A DNA stretch of 64,000 nt from Arenibacter nanhaiticus (GCF_900141935.1 NZ_FQYX01000007.1:1-64000), one strand, 5' to 3'. Shown: positions 35,643 to 45,310, numbered from the stretch's first letter. Notes: generated by a model not told the origin, from the letters alone. Made by a program: numbers and translations.

Positions 35643-36230
35643 TTATTGATCTTTGCGTTCTGCATATACAATATAATATCTAGGGGTAAAGGACCGAAGT
35701 AGCGGTCTGATTCCTATTTTTTTTACAGGATTGGTCCATTTTGCGCGGTCCTTTATTTCCCATCCCGATTTTTCTAACAACCAATCAAATTGCCAATCTT
35801 CAAATTCGTGGTAATGCCTGTCCCATGGGTCGGTTTTACTTTGGTATGCAGGGGAAAACCACAGTCGAAGGGGGATGCTAGCGACTAATTTATTGGCTTT
35901 TATTTGGGTGAGTACATTGAGTGGAGATAATAGGTGTTCAAATATTTCAAAGGCCGTAACTACATCGACCTTTGCATTTGTTACAGACGAAAAATCCAAA
36001 TCCAAATCTTCACCATGGGTATTGTTTACCTGATAACCGTTTTCTTTCATGATCTTAGAAAAGGGATTGTCTACACCTAAATCTAGGATGGTTTGATCTT
36101 TTGAAATGTGTTTTTCTAAGAAATTGAGCGTGTGCTTAAATCTTTTGTTCGGGAATGTTTTTTCGTACATGGATGTCAGATTTAAAAAGGATTCGCTATT
36201 GTAGCTGATTGAAATTCCTTTTTGGATCAT
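35643..36230 (-). CDS. Class I SAM-dependent methyltransferase
   Basis: 195 residues. The SAM-binding loop is present in a short form (QTILDLGVDNPF), with an acidic motif DLDLDFSS and post-motif AFEIFEHLLSP, typical of the Methyltransf_11/23 type. Late residues YIVYAERK close the sheet. Substrate is unknown. The protein resembles small methyltransferases found next to GT2 genes in surface-glycan regions, but there is not enough context to assign one. Confidence 0.82.
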   Translation of the reverse strand: MIQKGISISYNSESFLNLTSMYEKTFPNKRFKHTLNFLEKHISKDQTILDLGVDNPFSKIMKENGYQVNNTHGEDLDLDFSSVTNAKVDVVTAFEIFEHLLSPLNVLTQIKANKLVASIPLRLWFSPAYQSKTDPWDRHYHEFEDWQFDWLLEKSGWEIKDRAKWTNPVKKIGIRPLLRSFTPRYYIVYAERKDQ

Positions 36231-36238
36231 GCGAATTT

Positions 36239-36278
36239 AAAAAATAAACCATAGTGGGTAGACTATGGTTTATTTTTT
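36239..36278 (-). terminator. KASIII-like gene terminator
   Basis: Perfect 17-bp arms AAAAAATAAACCATAGT / ACTATGGTTTATTTTTT around a six-base loop. It is symmetrical and could act in both directions, but lies after the stop of the KASIII-like gene on the minus strand. Confidence 0.8.
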
Positions 36279-36312
36279 ATAACAATGAAATTCTAATAAT
36301 AGAAATAAGTTG

Positions 36313-37374
36313 TTAAACTTTATAGACAATGGCGTTTATATTCATTCCGGCGCCAACACTGGCAAAGAGCACAATATCTCCTTTTTGAATAGATTGGTTT
36401 TCTACTTTTCCATTTTTTACCATATCGAACAAGGTAGGGATCGTGGCCACAGAACTATTTCCTAATTTTTCAATATTCATGGGCATAATTCCCGCTGGCA
36501 TATCCATATCGAATAGTTTATAAAAGCGTTTTACAATTGCCTCGTCCATTTTTTCATTGGCTTGGTGGATAAAGATCTTTTTGATCTCAGTAATATCTAC
36601 ACCACTTTTATCCAAGCATTCTTTCATGGCCTGTGGGACATTGGTACAGGCAAATTCATATATCTTTCTACCGTACATTTTAATGAACCTAGTGTCTGTT
36701 TGCTTTAATTCCTTGGAGTAGGATTCTCCGAAAAACAGAAAAAAGGCTTCATCATTGGCATAGGTGGCACTGGCGTGGGATAAAATATGCCCAGCGTCTT
36801 CTTTGGCCTCTATCACCGTAGCGCCGGCCCCGTCCGAATAAATCATAGAATCCCTATCGTGGGGGTCAACGACTCGTGAAAGGGTTTCAGAACCAATGAC
36901 CAAACATTTTTTTGCGATACCACTTTTTATAAAAGCATTTGCTTGGATAACGCCTTCAATCCATCCGGGGCAGCCAAATAATAAATCGTAGGCTACACAA
37001 CTTGGATTATTAATTTTTAGTAGATTTTTTACTCTAGTTGCCAAACTAGGAAGCGTATCCCCTTGGGTTTTTCCATGGGAAACATCTCCAAAATTATGGG
37101 CAAAGATAATATAGTCTAACTCTTCCTTATCAATACCCGCATCAGCAATGGCCTTCTCGGCCGCATAAAAGGCTAGATGAGAATTGTTGATGTTCTCTTT
37201 AGCATAGCGTCTTTCCTTAATACCTGTGATGCCTTTGAACTTTTGAATTATAATCTCGTTATTTTGTTTAAAGGGAGTTCCGTCCTCGTTTAAAAACTCG
37301 TGAGAACCAAAATCGGAGTTTTCGATAATAAGTGATGGAAGATACGAACCGGTACCGGTAATTGCGATATTCAT
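36313..37374 (-). CDS. Beta-ketoacyl-ACP synthase III-like protein
   Basis: 353 residues of the thiolase-fold KASIII family. The Cys-His-Asn triad is visible in LLFGCPGWIEGVIQA, IFIHQANEKMD and EKLGNSSVATIP. It condenses acyl-CoA with malonyl-ACP. It differs from housekeeping FabH in the motif around Cys (FGCPGW) and in length, so it may be a specialised paralogue rather than the fatty acid initiator. It is not associated with other fatty acid or polyketide genes. Confidence 0.88.
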   Translation of the reverse strand: MNIAITGTGSYLPSLIIENSDFGSHEFLNEDGTPFKQNNEIIIQKFKGITGIKERRYAKENINNSHLAFYAAEKAIADAGIDKEELDYIIFAHNFGDVSHGKTQGDTLPSLATRVKNLLKINNPSCVAYDLLFGCPGWIEGVIQANAFIKSGIAKKCLVIGSETLSRVVDPHDRDSMIYSDGAGATVIEAKEDAGHILSHASATYANDEAFFLFFGESYSKELKQTDTRFIKMYGRKIYEFACTNVPQAMKECLDKSGVDITEIKKIFIHQANEKMDEAIVKRFYKLFDMDMPAGIMPMNIEKLGNSSVATIPTLFDMVKNGKVENQSIQKGDIVLFASVGAGMNINAIVYKV

Positions 37375-37484
37375 AGGTTGTTGCTAATTAATTAGAATAA
37401 ATATAAATATAATGACTTTGTCCATTATGAGTGCATAAGATTCCATATGATGTTCAAGATTAATTCAACCAAAAAAATGAGCAT

Positions 37485-37517
37485 AAAAAAAAGCCTTTCA
37501 AAATAAATTGAAAGGCT
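37485..37517 (-). terminator. gcvP terminator
   Basis: On the minus strand AGCCTTTCA/TGAAAGGCT stem followed by a T run of eight, 27 nt after the gcvP stop. Confidence 0.8.
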
Positions 37518-37543
37518 GTAAAGGTTTGATTTTATTAGGGTTT

Positions 37544-40393
37544 TTATGCTTCCATATAAGCTTCAATAGGAGCACAAGTACAGATTAAATTACGGTCTCC
37601 ATATGTTTCATCAACACGTCTTACGCTAGGCCAAAATTTATTTTCCGCAATATAAGGTAACGGAAAGGCTGCTTTTTGCCTGCTGTAGGGCAGTTGCCAT
37701 TCATCAGCTGTAATCATCTCTAAGGTATGCGGTGCATTCTTAAGGGCATTGTTAGGGTTATCTATAGAAGCTTCATCAATTTCTTCTCGTATAGATAACA
37801 TGGCGCTTATGAATCTGTCCAATTCTGCAACACTTTCACTCTCGGTAGGTTCAATCATTAAGGTCCCTGCCACTGGGAAAGAAACCGTAGGGGCATGAAA
37901 ACCATAATCCATTAAACGCTTGGCGATATCGGAAACTTCAATTCCTTTTTCTTTAAACGGCCTACAGTCAATAATCATTTCGTGGGCAGCTCTTCCTTTT
38001 TCACCTGTGTATAATACGTCAAATTTCCCGCTCAGGCTATTTTTGATGTAGTTGGCGTTTAAAATGGCCGTTCTAGTAGAATTAGAAAGTCCAGATTCAC
38101 CTAACATTTTAATATACCCATAAGAAATAAGGCACACTAAAGCAGATCCCCATGGGGCTCCAGAGATAGCTGTGATAGCTTTTTCTCCACCAGTTTTTAT
38201 CACTGGGTTTCCAGGTAAAAATGGCACTAATTGTTCTGCAACACAAATTGGGCCTACACCTGGTCCACCACCACCATGTGGGATGGCAAAGGTTTTGTGC
38301 AGGTTAAGGTGGCAAACGTCTGCTCCAATAGTACCAGGATTGGTCAATCCTACTTGGGCATTCATATTGGCACCATCCATATATACCTGACCACCATTGT
38401 CATGGATTAATTTGGTGATTTCTTTTATAGAAGATTCAAAGACCCCATGGGTAGAAGGATAGGTGACCATTAATGCCGAAAGGTTGTCTTTGTGTAAAAT
38501 GGCTTTTTCACGTAAGTCGGTTACGTCTATATTTCCTCTCTCGTCTGTTTTGGTTACTACCACTTTCATGCCGGCCATAACCGCAGATGCTGGGTTAGTT
38601 CCGTGAGCAGATGCCGGTATCAAACAAATGTTTCTGTGACCTTCCCCTCTAGACTCATGGTATGCTCTAATAGCCATCAGTCCGGCATATTCTCCTTGAG
38701 CTCCAGAATTAGGTTGTAACGAGGTTCCTGAAAACCCGGTAATAACATTAAGGTCTTGCTCTAATTCCTTCAATATAATTTGGTACCCTTCGGCCTGATC
38801 TATTGGTACAAAAGGATGAATATTAGCCCATCTTGCCATACTTAATGGAAGCATTTCAGAGGCTGCATTCAATTTCATTGTACAAGACCCCAAAGAAATC
38901 ATGGAATGGTTAAGTGCTAAATCTTTTCTTTCCAATCGTTTTATGTAACGCATCAAAGCAGTCTCGGAATGGTAAGAGTTAAATACGACATTATTTAAGA
39001 ATGATGAAGTACGAGTAACACTGCTACCAATTTTATTGTCGGTAGTCAATTCGTCTAAAATCAAGGTGTCTTTTCCTAAAACTTCGGCAAAAACATCTAC
39101 AATAAGTTGTACGTCTTTTAAGGAAGTAGCCTCGTTTAATGATATAGAGATGGTATCGGCATCTACATACCAAAAGTTCATTTCGTTCTTTTCTGCAATA
39201 GGTTTTACTTTGGCAGCATCAGCCTTAACAATGATGGTGTCAAAATAAGAAGTGTTAAGCTGGTATAAACCTAATTTCTCCAAACTATCAGCTAAGGTAA
39301 CAGCAGCACTGTGTACCTTGTTGGCAATATATTGAAGGCCTTTTGGTCCATGATAAACAGCATACATCCCGGCCATTACTGCTAGCAATACTTGGGCAGT
39401 ACAAATGTTCGATGTGGCTTTGTCTCTTTTGATATGTTGCTCACGGGTCTGTAAAGCCATGCGTAGAGCACGCTTACCATCGGTGTCTTTCGTTACGCCA
39501 ATGATACGTCCCGGAATATTTCTTTTATAAGCTTCTTTCGTTGCAAAGAAGGCGGCATGTGGACCTCCATATCCTAAAGGTATACCAAATCTTTGGGTGG
39601 TTCCAACGACAACATCTGCCCCAAATTCTCCAGGAGGGGTCAATAATACTAAGCTTAAGATATCAGCAGCTACTGCTACTTTTATGTTTTTTTCGGCGGC
39701 TTTGGCAACAAAGGCGGCATAGTCATGAACTTGCCCGTGTTTACCAGGATATTGTAATAAGGCCCCGTAAAAATCTTCTGTAAATGAAAATTCCTCATGG
39801 TTTCCTATTACCAATTCTATGCCGATAGGAGTAGATCTTGTTTGTAAAAGAGAAAGTGTTTGTGGCAGTATTTCTTCAGAAACGAAAAATTTTACGACAT
39901 TGTTTTTCTTTTGGGCTCTATCGCGTACTTCAAAAAGCATGCTCATAGCCTCGGCGGCTGCAGTACTCTCATCTAAAAGAGAGGCATTGGCCAATTCCAT
40001 ACCCGTTAGATCTGAAATCATGGTTTGGAAATTTAATAAAGCTTCCAAACGGCCTTGGGCAATTTCTGCTTGATAAGGAGTGTATGCAGTATACCAACCT
40101 GCATTTTCTAAAATGTTTCTTTTTATAACGGATGGAGTAAAACTTTCATGGTATCCTAAACCAATATATGTTTTAAATACCTTGTTTTTTTCCGATAAGT
40201 TTTGAATATGTGATAAATATTCATGTTCACTCATTGGGGCATCCAAATCAAGAGGTTCTTTTAGACGAATGTCATCTGGAATAGTCTCAACAATAAGCTG
40301 CTCAATATTTTTTACATTAATAGTTTTTAGCATTGGTTGAAGGTCTTCTTCTCTAATGCCGATGTGACGCAAAGCAAATACATCTGTCCTCAT
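37544..40393 (-). CDS. gcvP: Glycine dehydrogenase (decarboxylating), P-protein
   Basis: 949 residues, the fused homodimer type (both halves in one chain). The PLP lysine is in CHLNLHKTFAIPHGGGGPG (about residue 690-710). N-terminal GYHESFTPSVIKRNILENAG and C-terminal half with HGTNPASAVMAGM are further signatures. It removes CO2 from glycine and passes an aminomethyl group to the H-protein of the glycine cleavage system. The other gcv genes are not here. Confidence 0.97.
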   Translation of the reverse strand: MRTDVFALRHIGIREEDLQPMLKTINVKNIEQLIVETIPDDIRLKEPLDLDAPMSEHEYLSHIQNLSEKNKVFKTYIGLGYHESFTPSVIKRNILENAGWYTAYTPYQAEIAQGRLEALLNFQTMISDLTGMELANASLLDESTAAAEAMSMLFEVRDRAQKKNNVVKFFVSEEILPQTLSLLQTRSTPIGIELVIGNHEEFSFTEDFYGALLQYPGKHGQVHDYAAFVAKAAEKNIKVAVAADILSLVLLTPPGEFGADVVVGTTQRFGIPLGYGGPHAAFFATKEAYKRNIPGRIIGVTKDTDGKRALRMALQTREQHIKRDKATSNICTAQVLLAVMAGMYAVYHGPKGLQYIANKVHSAAVTLADSLEKLGLYQLNTSYFDTIIVKADAAKVKPIAEKNEMNFWYVDADTISISLNEATSLKDVQLIVDVFAEVLGKDTLILDELTTDNKIGSSVTRTSSFLNNVVFNSYHSETALMRYIKRLERKDLALNHSMISLGSCTMKLNAASEMLPLSMARWANIHPFVPIDQAEGYQIILKELEQDLNVITGFSGTSLQPNSGAQGEYAGLMAIRAYHESRGEGHRNICLIPASAHGTNPASAVMAGMKVVVTKTDERGNIDVTDLREKAILHKDNLSALMVTYPSTHGVFESSIKEITKLIHDNGGQVYMDGANMNAQVGLTNPGTIGADVCHLNLHKTFAIPHGGGGPGVGPICVAEQLVPFLPGNPVIKTGGEKAITAISGAPWGSALVCLISYGYIKMLGESGLSNSTRTAILNANYIKNSLSGKFDVLYTGEKGRAAHEMIIDCRPFKEKGIEVSDIAKRLMDYGFHAPTVSFPVAGTLMIEPTESESVAELDRFISAMLSIREEIDEASIDNPNNALKNAPHTLEMITADEWQLPYSRQKAAFPLPYIAENKFWPSVRRVDETYGDRNLICTCAPIEAYMEA

Positions 40394-40425
40394 GATTCAA
40401 GCTGTTTTTCTAAAATTAAGGTGTG

Positions 40426-40433
40426 CAAAAATA
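40426..40433 (-). promoter_or_regulatory. Possible gcvP promoter -7 box
   Basis: TATTTTTG on the minus strand, 33 nt upstream of gcvP. No -33 match. No glycine riboswitch fold was recognised in the leader. Confidence 0.35.
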
Positions 40434-40530
40434 CTCATTATTTATTTTTAAATGTTACGATTGTAGTGGAACATTTATAAAGTTTTTTTGAAATAAAAAA
40501 GGTTAACAGCACATTACCTACTTTTGTTTA

Positions 40531-41355
40531 ATGAAGTGGATAAAACAATTATTCGTTTTTTATCTAGACGCAAGTATTCATGTGTCCTTTGCTGTGATTG
40601 CCTTGTTAGAGCTTACGTGGTATTTTTTTGAAAAGCCTAGGGAGGTTCACATTTCGTATTTTATATTTTTCGGAACTATAAGCTGTTATAATTTTGTAAA
40701 GTATGGGGTAGAGGCTAAAAAGTATATATTAGTATCCCATACCTATCATAGGAAAATTCAATTAATAAGTGTTTTAGCCTTGGGAGCCGCTGTTTATAAT
40801 GCTTTTTATTTGGATGCAAATATGTTGTTAGGTTTAATGGTATTGGGTTTTGCTACTGCTCTGTATGCTATTCCGATGTGGCCAAAGTCTAAAAATCTTA
40901 GGAGCTTAGGGGGATTGAAAATATTTATTGTAGCTATGGTTTGGGCAGGGACAACTGTTTTTTTACCTATGATACCCGGTAAAGATTTTTTGTCGTGGGA
41001 TGTGGCTATTGAAGGGGGACAACGCTTTATTTTTGTACTAGCCTTGATGTTGCCTTTTGAAATACGGGATTTAAAATATGACGCTCCCGAGCTAAAAACC
41101 TTGCCTCAGCGGTTTGGGATTCCCAAGGTAAAAAGGCTTGGAACCCTCTTAATGTCAATTTTTTTCTTACTTACTTTTTTTAAGGACTCATGGCAGTCTT
41201 TAGAACTGTTCTCTAAAGGTGTGGTAGCTGTTTTATTGGGAGCAATGATATGGTATACCAAAGAAAATCAGTCAACATATTTTGCTTCCTTTTGGGTAGA
41301 AGCCATTCCTATATTTTGGTGGGGGCTTATTTTAGGGTTAGGGTATTGGATTTAA
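40531..41355 (+). CDS. UbiA-like membrane protein
   Basis: 274 residues with about eight hydrophobic segments. The second Asp-rich motif of UbiA prenyltransferases is kept in MLPFEIRDLKYD (D-x3-D), at about residue 190, followed by the typical LPQRFGIPK. The first motif, normally N-D-x2-D-x3-D, is replaced by CYNFVKYGVEAKK with no Asp. It may therefore be a non-catalytic or altered member. Its 3' end overlaps the convergent small gene by about 30 bases. Function unknown. Confidence 0.7.
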   Translation: MKWIKQLFVFYLDASIHVSFAVIALLELTWYFFEKPREVHISYFIFFGTISCYNFVKYGVEAKKYILVSHTYHRKIQLISVLALGAAVYNAFYLDANMLLGLMVLGFATALYAIPMWPKSKNLRSLGGLKIFIVAMVWAGTTVFLPMIPGKDFLSWDVAIEGGQRFIFVLALMLPFEIRDLKYDAPELKTLPQRFGIPKVKRLGTLLMSIFFLLTFFKDSWQSLELFSKGVVAVLLGAMIWYTKENQSTYFASFWVEAIPIFWWGLILGLGYWI

Positions 41356-41578
41356 TCTCATTCTTTAAACATTCCTTTAATCTTTCTTTTTCTTCGGTAG
41401 GAAGCGTCTTTAGATTGGCCTGATGGCAGAGGGTGGACAATTGCCTGTTTTTTTTCGAAAAAACCTTGCAAGCCTGGCAAATGTTGATGTGGAATATAAA
41501 TTGTATTCTTTCCCATAGCGTAGCTTCTTGGTATTGTTTTTTAGTGCAGATGATTGCAGCTTTTTTACATGAACTCAT
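41327..41578 (-). CDS. Small Cys/His protein, possible anti-sigma factor
   Basis: 83 residues from the ATG at 41578, where ATGA overlaps the sigma-factor stop by four bases (coupled translation). It has the motif HINICQACKVF, an H-x3-C-x2-C arrangement like that of zinc-binding anti-sigma domains. It is basic, with no membrane helix. Its gene position after an ECF sigma suggests it binds and restrains that sigma factor, which is inference. Two more Cys precede (SSCKKAAIIC) and others follow (STLCHQ). Confidence 0.65.
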   Translation of the reverse strand: MSSCKKAAIICTKKQYQEATLWERIQFIFHINICQACKVFSKKNRQLSTLCHQANLKTLPTEEKERLKECLKNEIKSNTLTLK

Positions 41579-42135
41579 ATCTTGAACCAATTGTTTTTAA
41601 GGCATTCCATAAGCGAGGTTCTTGCTCTATGGATGATTACCCAAAGATTAGACGGATTAATTTTCAGCTCCTTACAGACTTCTTCTGTACTTAATCCTTG
41701 TATTGTTTTTAAGGAAAAAGCTAAGGCGTGTTTTTTAGGGAGCTTGGAAATACACTCATGAATAGCAACTCCCAATTCTTCATTTTCCATGGCGTTATTT
41801 TCTAATAGGCTTAGAGGGTCTGCTACTTGGTGTTCCAGAAAATTGTTGTCAAAATCGCTATCGGCCTTTGGGGTTATCCGTACCGTTGCCTGTGCTTTTT
41901 TTGAATTTATTTTACGATAGTGATCTATGATTTTCCGTTTTAAAATGGCAATGAGCCAAGTGCGTTCAGAAGCATCCCCTTTGTAGTTTTGTGCCGATTT
42001 TAGGCCAGCAAAAAAGGTGTCCTGAACTAGGTCTTTTGCAATGTCAACATCACTAACCCTGGCTATAGCATAGTTAAAGAGGTAGTCAGAGTGGTTGTCT
42101 ACCCAATTGTCCGGATGTAATATGTGCTTTGTCAT
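41575..42135 (-). CDS. ECF-type RNA polymerase sigma factor
   Basis: 186 residues. Region 2 is recognised by SDVDIAKDLVQDTFFAGLK and GDASERTWLIAILKRKIID, region 4 by LSTEEVCKELKINPSNLWV followed by the helix HRARTSLMECL. It directs RNA polymerase to a regulon that cannot be predicted. It is followed by a small Cys/His protein in a four-base overlap and is divergent from a rhodanese lipoprotein gene. Confidence 0.93.
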   Translation of the reverse strand: MTKHILHPDNWVDNHSDYLFNYAIARVSDVDIAKDLVQDTFFAGLKSAQNYKGDASERTWLIAILKRKIIDHYRKINSKKAQATVRITPKADSDFDNNFLEHQVADPLSLLENNAMENEELGVAIHECISKLPKKHALAFSLKTIQGLSTEEVCKELKINPSNLWVIIHRARTSLMECLKNNWFKI

Positions 42136-42184
42136 ATTGGTATGTTACCCAAAAGTTAGTGATTTTTTTCTAAGAATGATTTCT

Positions 42185-42192
42185 TATTTTTG
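42185..42192 (+). promoter_or_regulatory. Possible rhodanese gene promoter -7 box
   Basis: TATTTTTG, 17 nt before the start codon of the rhodanese gene, giving a leader of about 11 nt. Confidence 0.4.
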
Positions 42193-42209
42193 GATCAAAT
42201 AAAAATGAA

Positions 42210-42566
42210 ATGAGATCCGTATTTTTGGTTTTAGTGGTTTTGGTCCTACACATCAGTTGTGCACAGGCAACTTCGAATAACTTTCCTATAGCATCCTTTG
42301 AGCAATCTTTACTTAAAAATGCCATCTTAGTCGATGTGCGAACTCCAGAAGAATTTTCTCAAGGGCATTTAGAAGAAGCCGTAAATATAAATTGGTATGA
42401 TCCTGATTTTGCGACTAATTTTAGCAAAATTGAAAAAGAAAAAACGATCTACTTGTATTGTAAAGTAGGTGGGCGTAGTTTAATGGCTATGGAAAAATTA
42501 AAGAAATTAGGATTCAAGAACGTTATTAACCTAACGGGAGGATATGATGCGTGGATTGCAAAATAA
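42210..42566 (+). CDS. Rhodanese-like lipoprotein
   Basis: 118 residues. A signal peptide with lipobox HISC (Cys17) is followed by a single rhodanese domain: VDVRTPEEFSQGHLEEAVNI and the active-site loop YLYCKVGGRS with the catalytic Cys. It is expected in the periplasm, anchored to a membrane. Single-domain rhodaneses transfer sulfane sulfur; the physiological substrate here is unknown. Confidence 0.88.
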   Translation: MRSVFLVLVVLVLHISCAQATSNNFPIASFEQSLLKNAILVDVRTPEEFSQGHLEEAVNINWYDPDFATNFSKIEKEKTIYLYCKVGGRSLMAMEKLKKLGFKNVINLTGGYDAWIAK

Positions 42567-42615
42567 TGAACTTCTTTTTTCCTTGTTTTTTCCATAGCCA
42601 TTGGCTTTTTATACT

Positions 42616-44652
42616 TTACTTATTTACGGGAGTATCCAATAACCCAGCTCGTTCCAATAAAGCTTCAATATTTGGTTCAGCACCGCGAAAACGTTTGTAT
42701 AATACCATTGGGTTTTCTGTTCCTCCTTTAGAAAGTACGTGGTCCATAAATTTTGTGGCCACTTCTTTATCGAAAATGCCTTTTTCTTTAAAATAGGCAA
42801 AAGCATCGGCATCTAAAACTTCGGCCCATTTATAACTGTAGTATCCCGAAGAGTATCCGCCCTGAAAAATATGGGAGAAAGATGTGCTCATACAAGTTTC
42901 GGCCATGCTTGGGAAAAGGTCGGTATTCATAAATGCCAATTCCTCTTGTTTCTTAACATCGGTAATATGACTCGGATCGGCTGCATGCCAAGACATGTCT
43001 AATAATCCAAAGCTTATTTGGCGTAAGGTTGCCAAGCCTTCCTGGAAGGTAGATGATTCCTTAATTTTTGTCACCAGTTCCATGGGGATCAATTCGCCAG
43101 TTTGGTAATGGGTAGCAAATAATTCCAAGGCCTCCTTTTCGTAGCACCAGTTTTCCAAGATTTGGCTTGGCAATTCTACAAAATCCCAATATACCGAAGT
43201 CCCGGATAGGCTAGGGTAGGTGGTGTTGGCCAGCATACCGTGCAATCCATGTCCGAATTCATGGAACAAGGTGGTTACTTCATTAAAGGTAAGCAAGGAT
43301 GGTTTGCTTGCGGTAGGTTTGGTAAAATTACAAACGTTAGAGATGTGCGGTCTTATATTCTTTCCATTTTTTAGGCATTGCGATTTGTAGGAGGTCATCC
43401 ATGCTCCGCCGCGTTTTCCTGCTCTAGGGTGAAAATCGGCATAAAAGATGGCTACTAATTCTTTTTTTGCATCATAAATGCGATACGTTTTTACGTCTTC
43501 GTGATATTTGTCAATATCAAAGACTTCTTCGAATTGTAGGCCGAACAACTTTTCCGATACCTTAAAAACCCCTGCAATAACATTTTCTAATTTAAAGTAG
43601 GGCTTTAATAGCTCATCATCTAAATTAAACAGTTTTTGCTTTAATTTTTCGGAATAATAGGCGCTGTCCCATTTTTCGAGCTGGGATATTCCGTCAAGGT
43701 CCTTGGCGAATTGCTCTAATTCAGAAAACTCCCTTTCTGCTGCTGGTTTGGCCTTTTCTAGCAATTCATTTAAAAAAGAGTATACTTTCTCAGGGGTTTC
43801 GGCCATGCGTTCTTCCAATACAAAATGGGCATGACTTTTATAGCCTAGTAAGACCGCTCTTTCATGGCGAAGCCTAGTGATTTTTAAAATGTTTTCCTGG
43901 TTGTCCAGTGCATCTTGATGGAACCCCTTGCTGCCAAAAGCGATGGAAAGTTCCTTGCGGAGTTCCCTATTGGAAGCATATTTCATAAAAGGAATGTAAC
44001 TCGGATAGTCTAGAGTGATTAACCAACCTTCCAGGTCCTTGGATTTTGCCAGTTGAGCCGCCGCTTCCTTTTCTCCTTCTGGGAGACCGTCCAAATCGGA
44101 CTCCTGGGTAAGGTGCTTCTGATATTTATTGGTTTCTGCCAATACATTTTCGCCAAACTGTAATTTTAGTTTTGCAAGTTCGGCATCAATTTCCCTTAAG
44201 CGTTTCTTCTTTTCTTCGGGCAAATTAGCACCGTTACGGCTAAAGCTTTTGTATCTTTTATCGAGAAGAGTGCTTTCTTCTGGAGTTAGGTCTAAGCTTT
44301 CTTTTTGTTCATAAACCGTTTTTATCCTTTGGAATAAATCTTGGTTTAGGGTGATGTCGTTACTGAACTCCGTAAGTAATGGTGATACTTCCTGAGCTAT
44401 TTTTTGGATTTCTGCATTGGTTTCGGCAGAATTAAGGTTGAAGAATACACTAGAAATCCTGTCCAATTGTTGTCCTGAAAAATCCAAAGCAACAATGGTA
44501 TTTTCAAAAGTCGGGGCTTCGTTAGCCTGCGCTATGGCATCTATTTCTGCTCTGGCATCGGCGATGGCCTGAACGAAGGCAGGTTTAAAATGCTCGTTTT
44601 TTATTTTTGAAAATGGGGCTGTATCAAATGGGATCAATAAAGGATTGCTCAT
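42616..44652 (-). CDS. M3-family metallopeptidase (oligopeptidase A / Dcp type)
   Basis: 678 residues starting at MSNPLLIPFDTAPF (44652), where homologues begin; a longer frame to 44727 adds a non-conserved stretch. The zinc motif HEFGHGLHGML is in the middle of the C-terminal domain, with FQGGYSSGYYSYKWAEVLDA and the preceding TLFHEFGHG context typical of the family. It is cytoplasmic (no signal peptide) and degrades short peptides. Confidence 0.93.
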   Translation of the reverse strand: MSNPLLIPFDTAPFSKIKNEHFKPAFVQAIADARAEIDAIAQANEAPTFENTIVALDFSGQQLDRISSVFFNLNSAETNAEIQKIAQEVSPLLTEFSNDITLNQDLFQRIKTVYEQKESLDLTPEESTLLDKRYKSFSRNGANLPEEKKKRLREIDAELAKLKLQFGENVLAETNKYQKHLTQESDLDGLPEGEKEAAAQLAKSKDLEGWLITLDYPSYIPFMKYASNRELRKELSIAFGSKGFHQDALDNQENILKITRLRHERAVLLGYKSHAHFVLEERMAETPEKVYSFLNELLEKAKPAAEREFSELEQFAKDLDGISQLEKWDSAYYSEKLKQKLFNLDDELLKPYFKLENVIAGVFKVSEKLFGLQFEEVFDIDKYHEDVKTYRIYDAKKELVAIFYADFHPRAGKRGGAWMTSYKSQCLKNGKNIRPHISNVCNFTKPTASKPSLLTFNEVTTLFHEFGHGLHGMLANTTYPSLSGTSVYWDFVELPSQILENWCYEKEALELFATHYQTGELIPMELVTKIKESSTFQEGLATLRQISFGLLDMSWHAADPSHITDVKKQEELAFMNTDLFPSMAETCMSTSFSHIFQGGYSSGYYSYKWAEVLDADAFAYFKEKGIFDKEVATKFMDHVLSKGGTENPMVLYKRFRGAEPNIEALLERAGLLDTPVNK

Positions 44653-44803
44653 TTTTGTTTTGTTTTTAGGATTATAACAAGAGGAGAAAATACCTGCTAT
44701 CGTGTTTTTGTGAAACTTAAAATTCACAAAAAAAAATATGGAATGTTCTTGGCTGCCACAAAGGGCTTACAAGAGTCGCCGTTCAAGATAGCAGGGAATG
44801 GTG

Positions 44804-45295
44804 TTACTTTATTTTACGTACTTCTTGGGCACCGTCGATTACCTTTTGTTTTAATCCTTCTTTGTAAAGAATAATTTTGTCTAAAACACATTTGTCCGAA
44901 CTACCTATTATCTGTGCTGCCAATATACCTGCATTTTTAGCACCGTTAAGGGCTACCGTGGCAACAGGGACACCTCCAGGCATTTGAAGAATAGATAAAA
45001 CAGAATCCCATCCGTCGATCGAATTGCTGCTTTTTACCGGAACACCAATGACAGGCAAGGGAGACATAGAAGCTACCATTCCTGGTAGATGTGCAGCTCC
45101 ACCGGCACCCGCAATGATCACAGAGTATCCATTTTTATGGGCATTCATGCTAAAATCGAATAATTTTTCTGGGGTACGATGGGCAGAAACTATGTCTACA
45201 TCAACGGCGATATCAAAACCTTTTAAAATATCAATGGCTTCCTGCATAATAGGAAGGTCACTGGTGCTTCCCATAACAACGGCTACTTTGCTCAT
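44804..45295 (-). CDS. purE: N5-carboxyaminoimidazole ribonucleotide mutase
   Basis: 163 residues, the usual size. GSTSDLPIMQEA at the N-terminus, SAHRTPEKLFDF and AGAGGAAHLPGMVAS are conserved PurE features, with the catalytic His in SAHRTP. It converts N5-CAIR to CAIR in purine synthesis and works with purK, which lies 15 nt upstream on the same strand. Confidence 0.96.
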   Translation of the reverse strand: MSKVAVVMGSTSDLPIMQEAIDILKGFDIAVDVDIVSAHRTPEKLFDFSMNAHKNGYSVIIAGAGGAAHLPGMVASMSPLPVIGVPVKSSNSIDGWDSVLSILQMPGGVPVATVALNGAKNAGILAAQIIGSSDKCVLDKIILYKEGLKQKVIDGAQEVRKIK

Positions 45296-45310
45296 AACTA
45301 TAATAATTAC

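Noticed and set aside
34693-37374. GT2, methyltransferase and KASIII-like genes as a biosynthetic cluster
   Set aside because: They are the same strand and adjacent, but a strong hairpin separates KASIII from the methyltransferase and there are no carrier, transport or tailoring genes, so a cluster is not supported.
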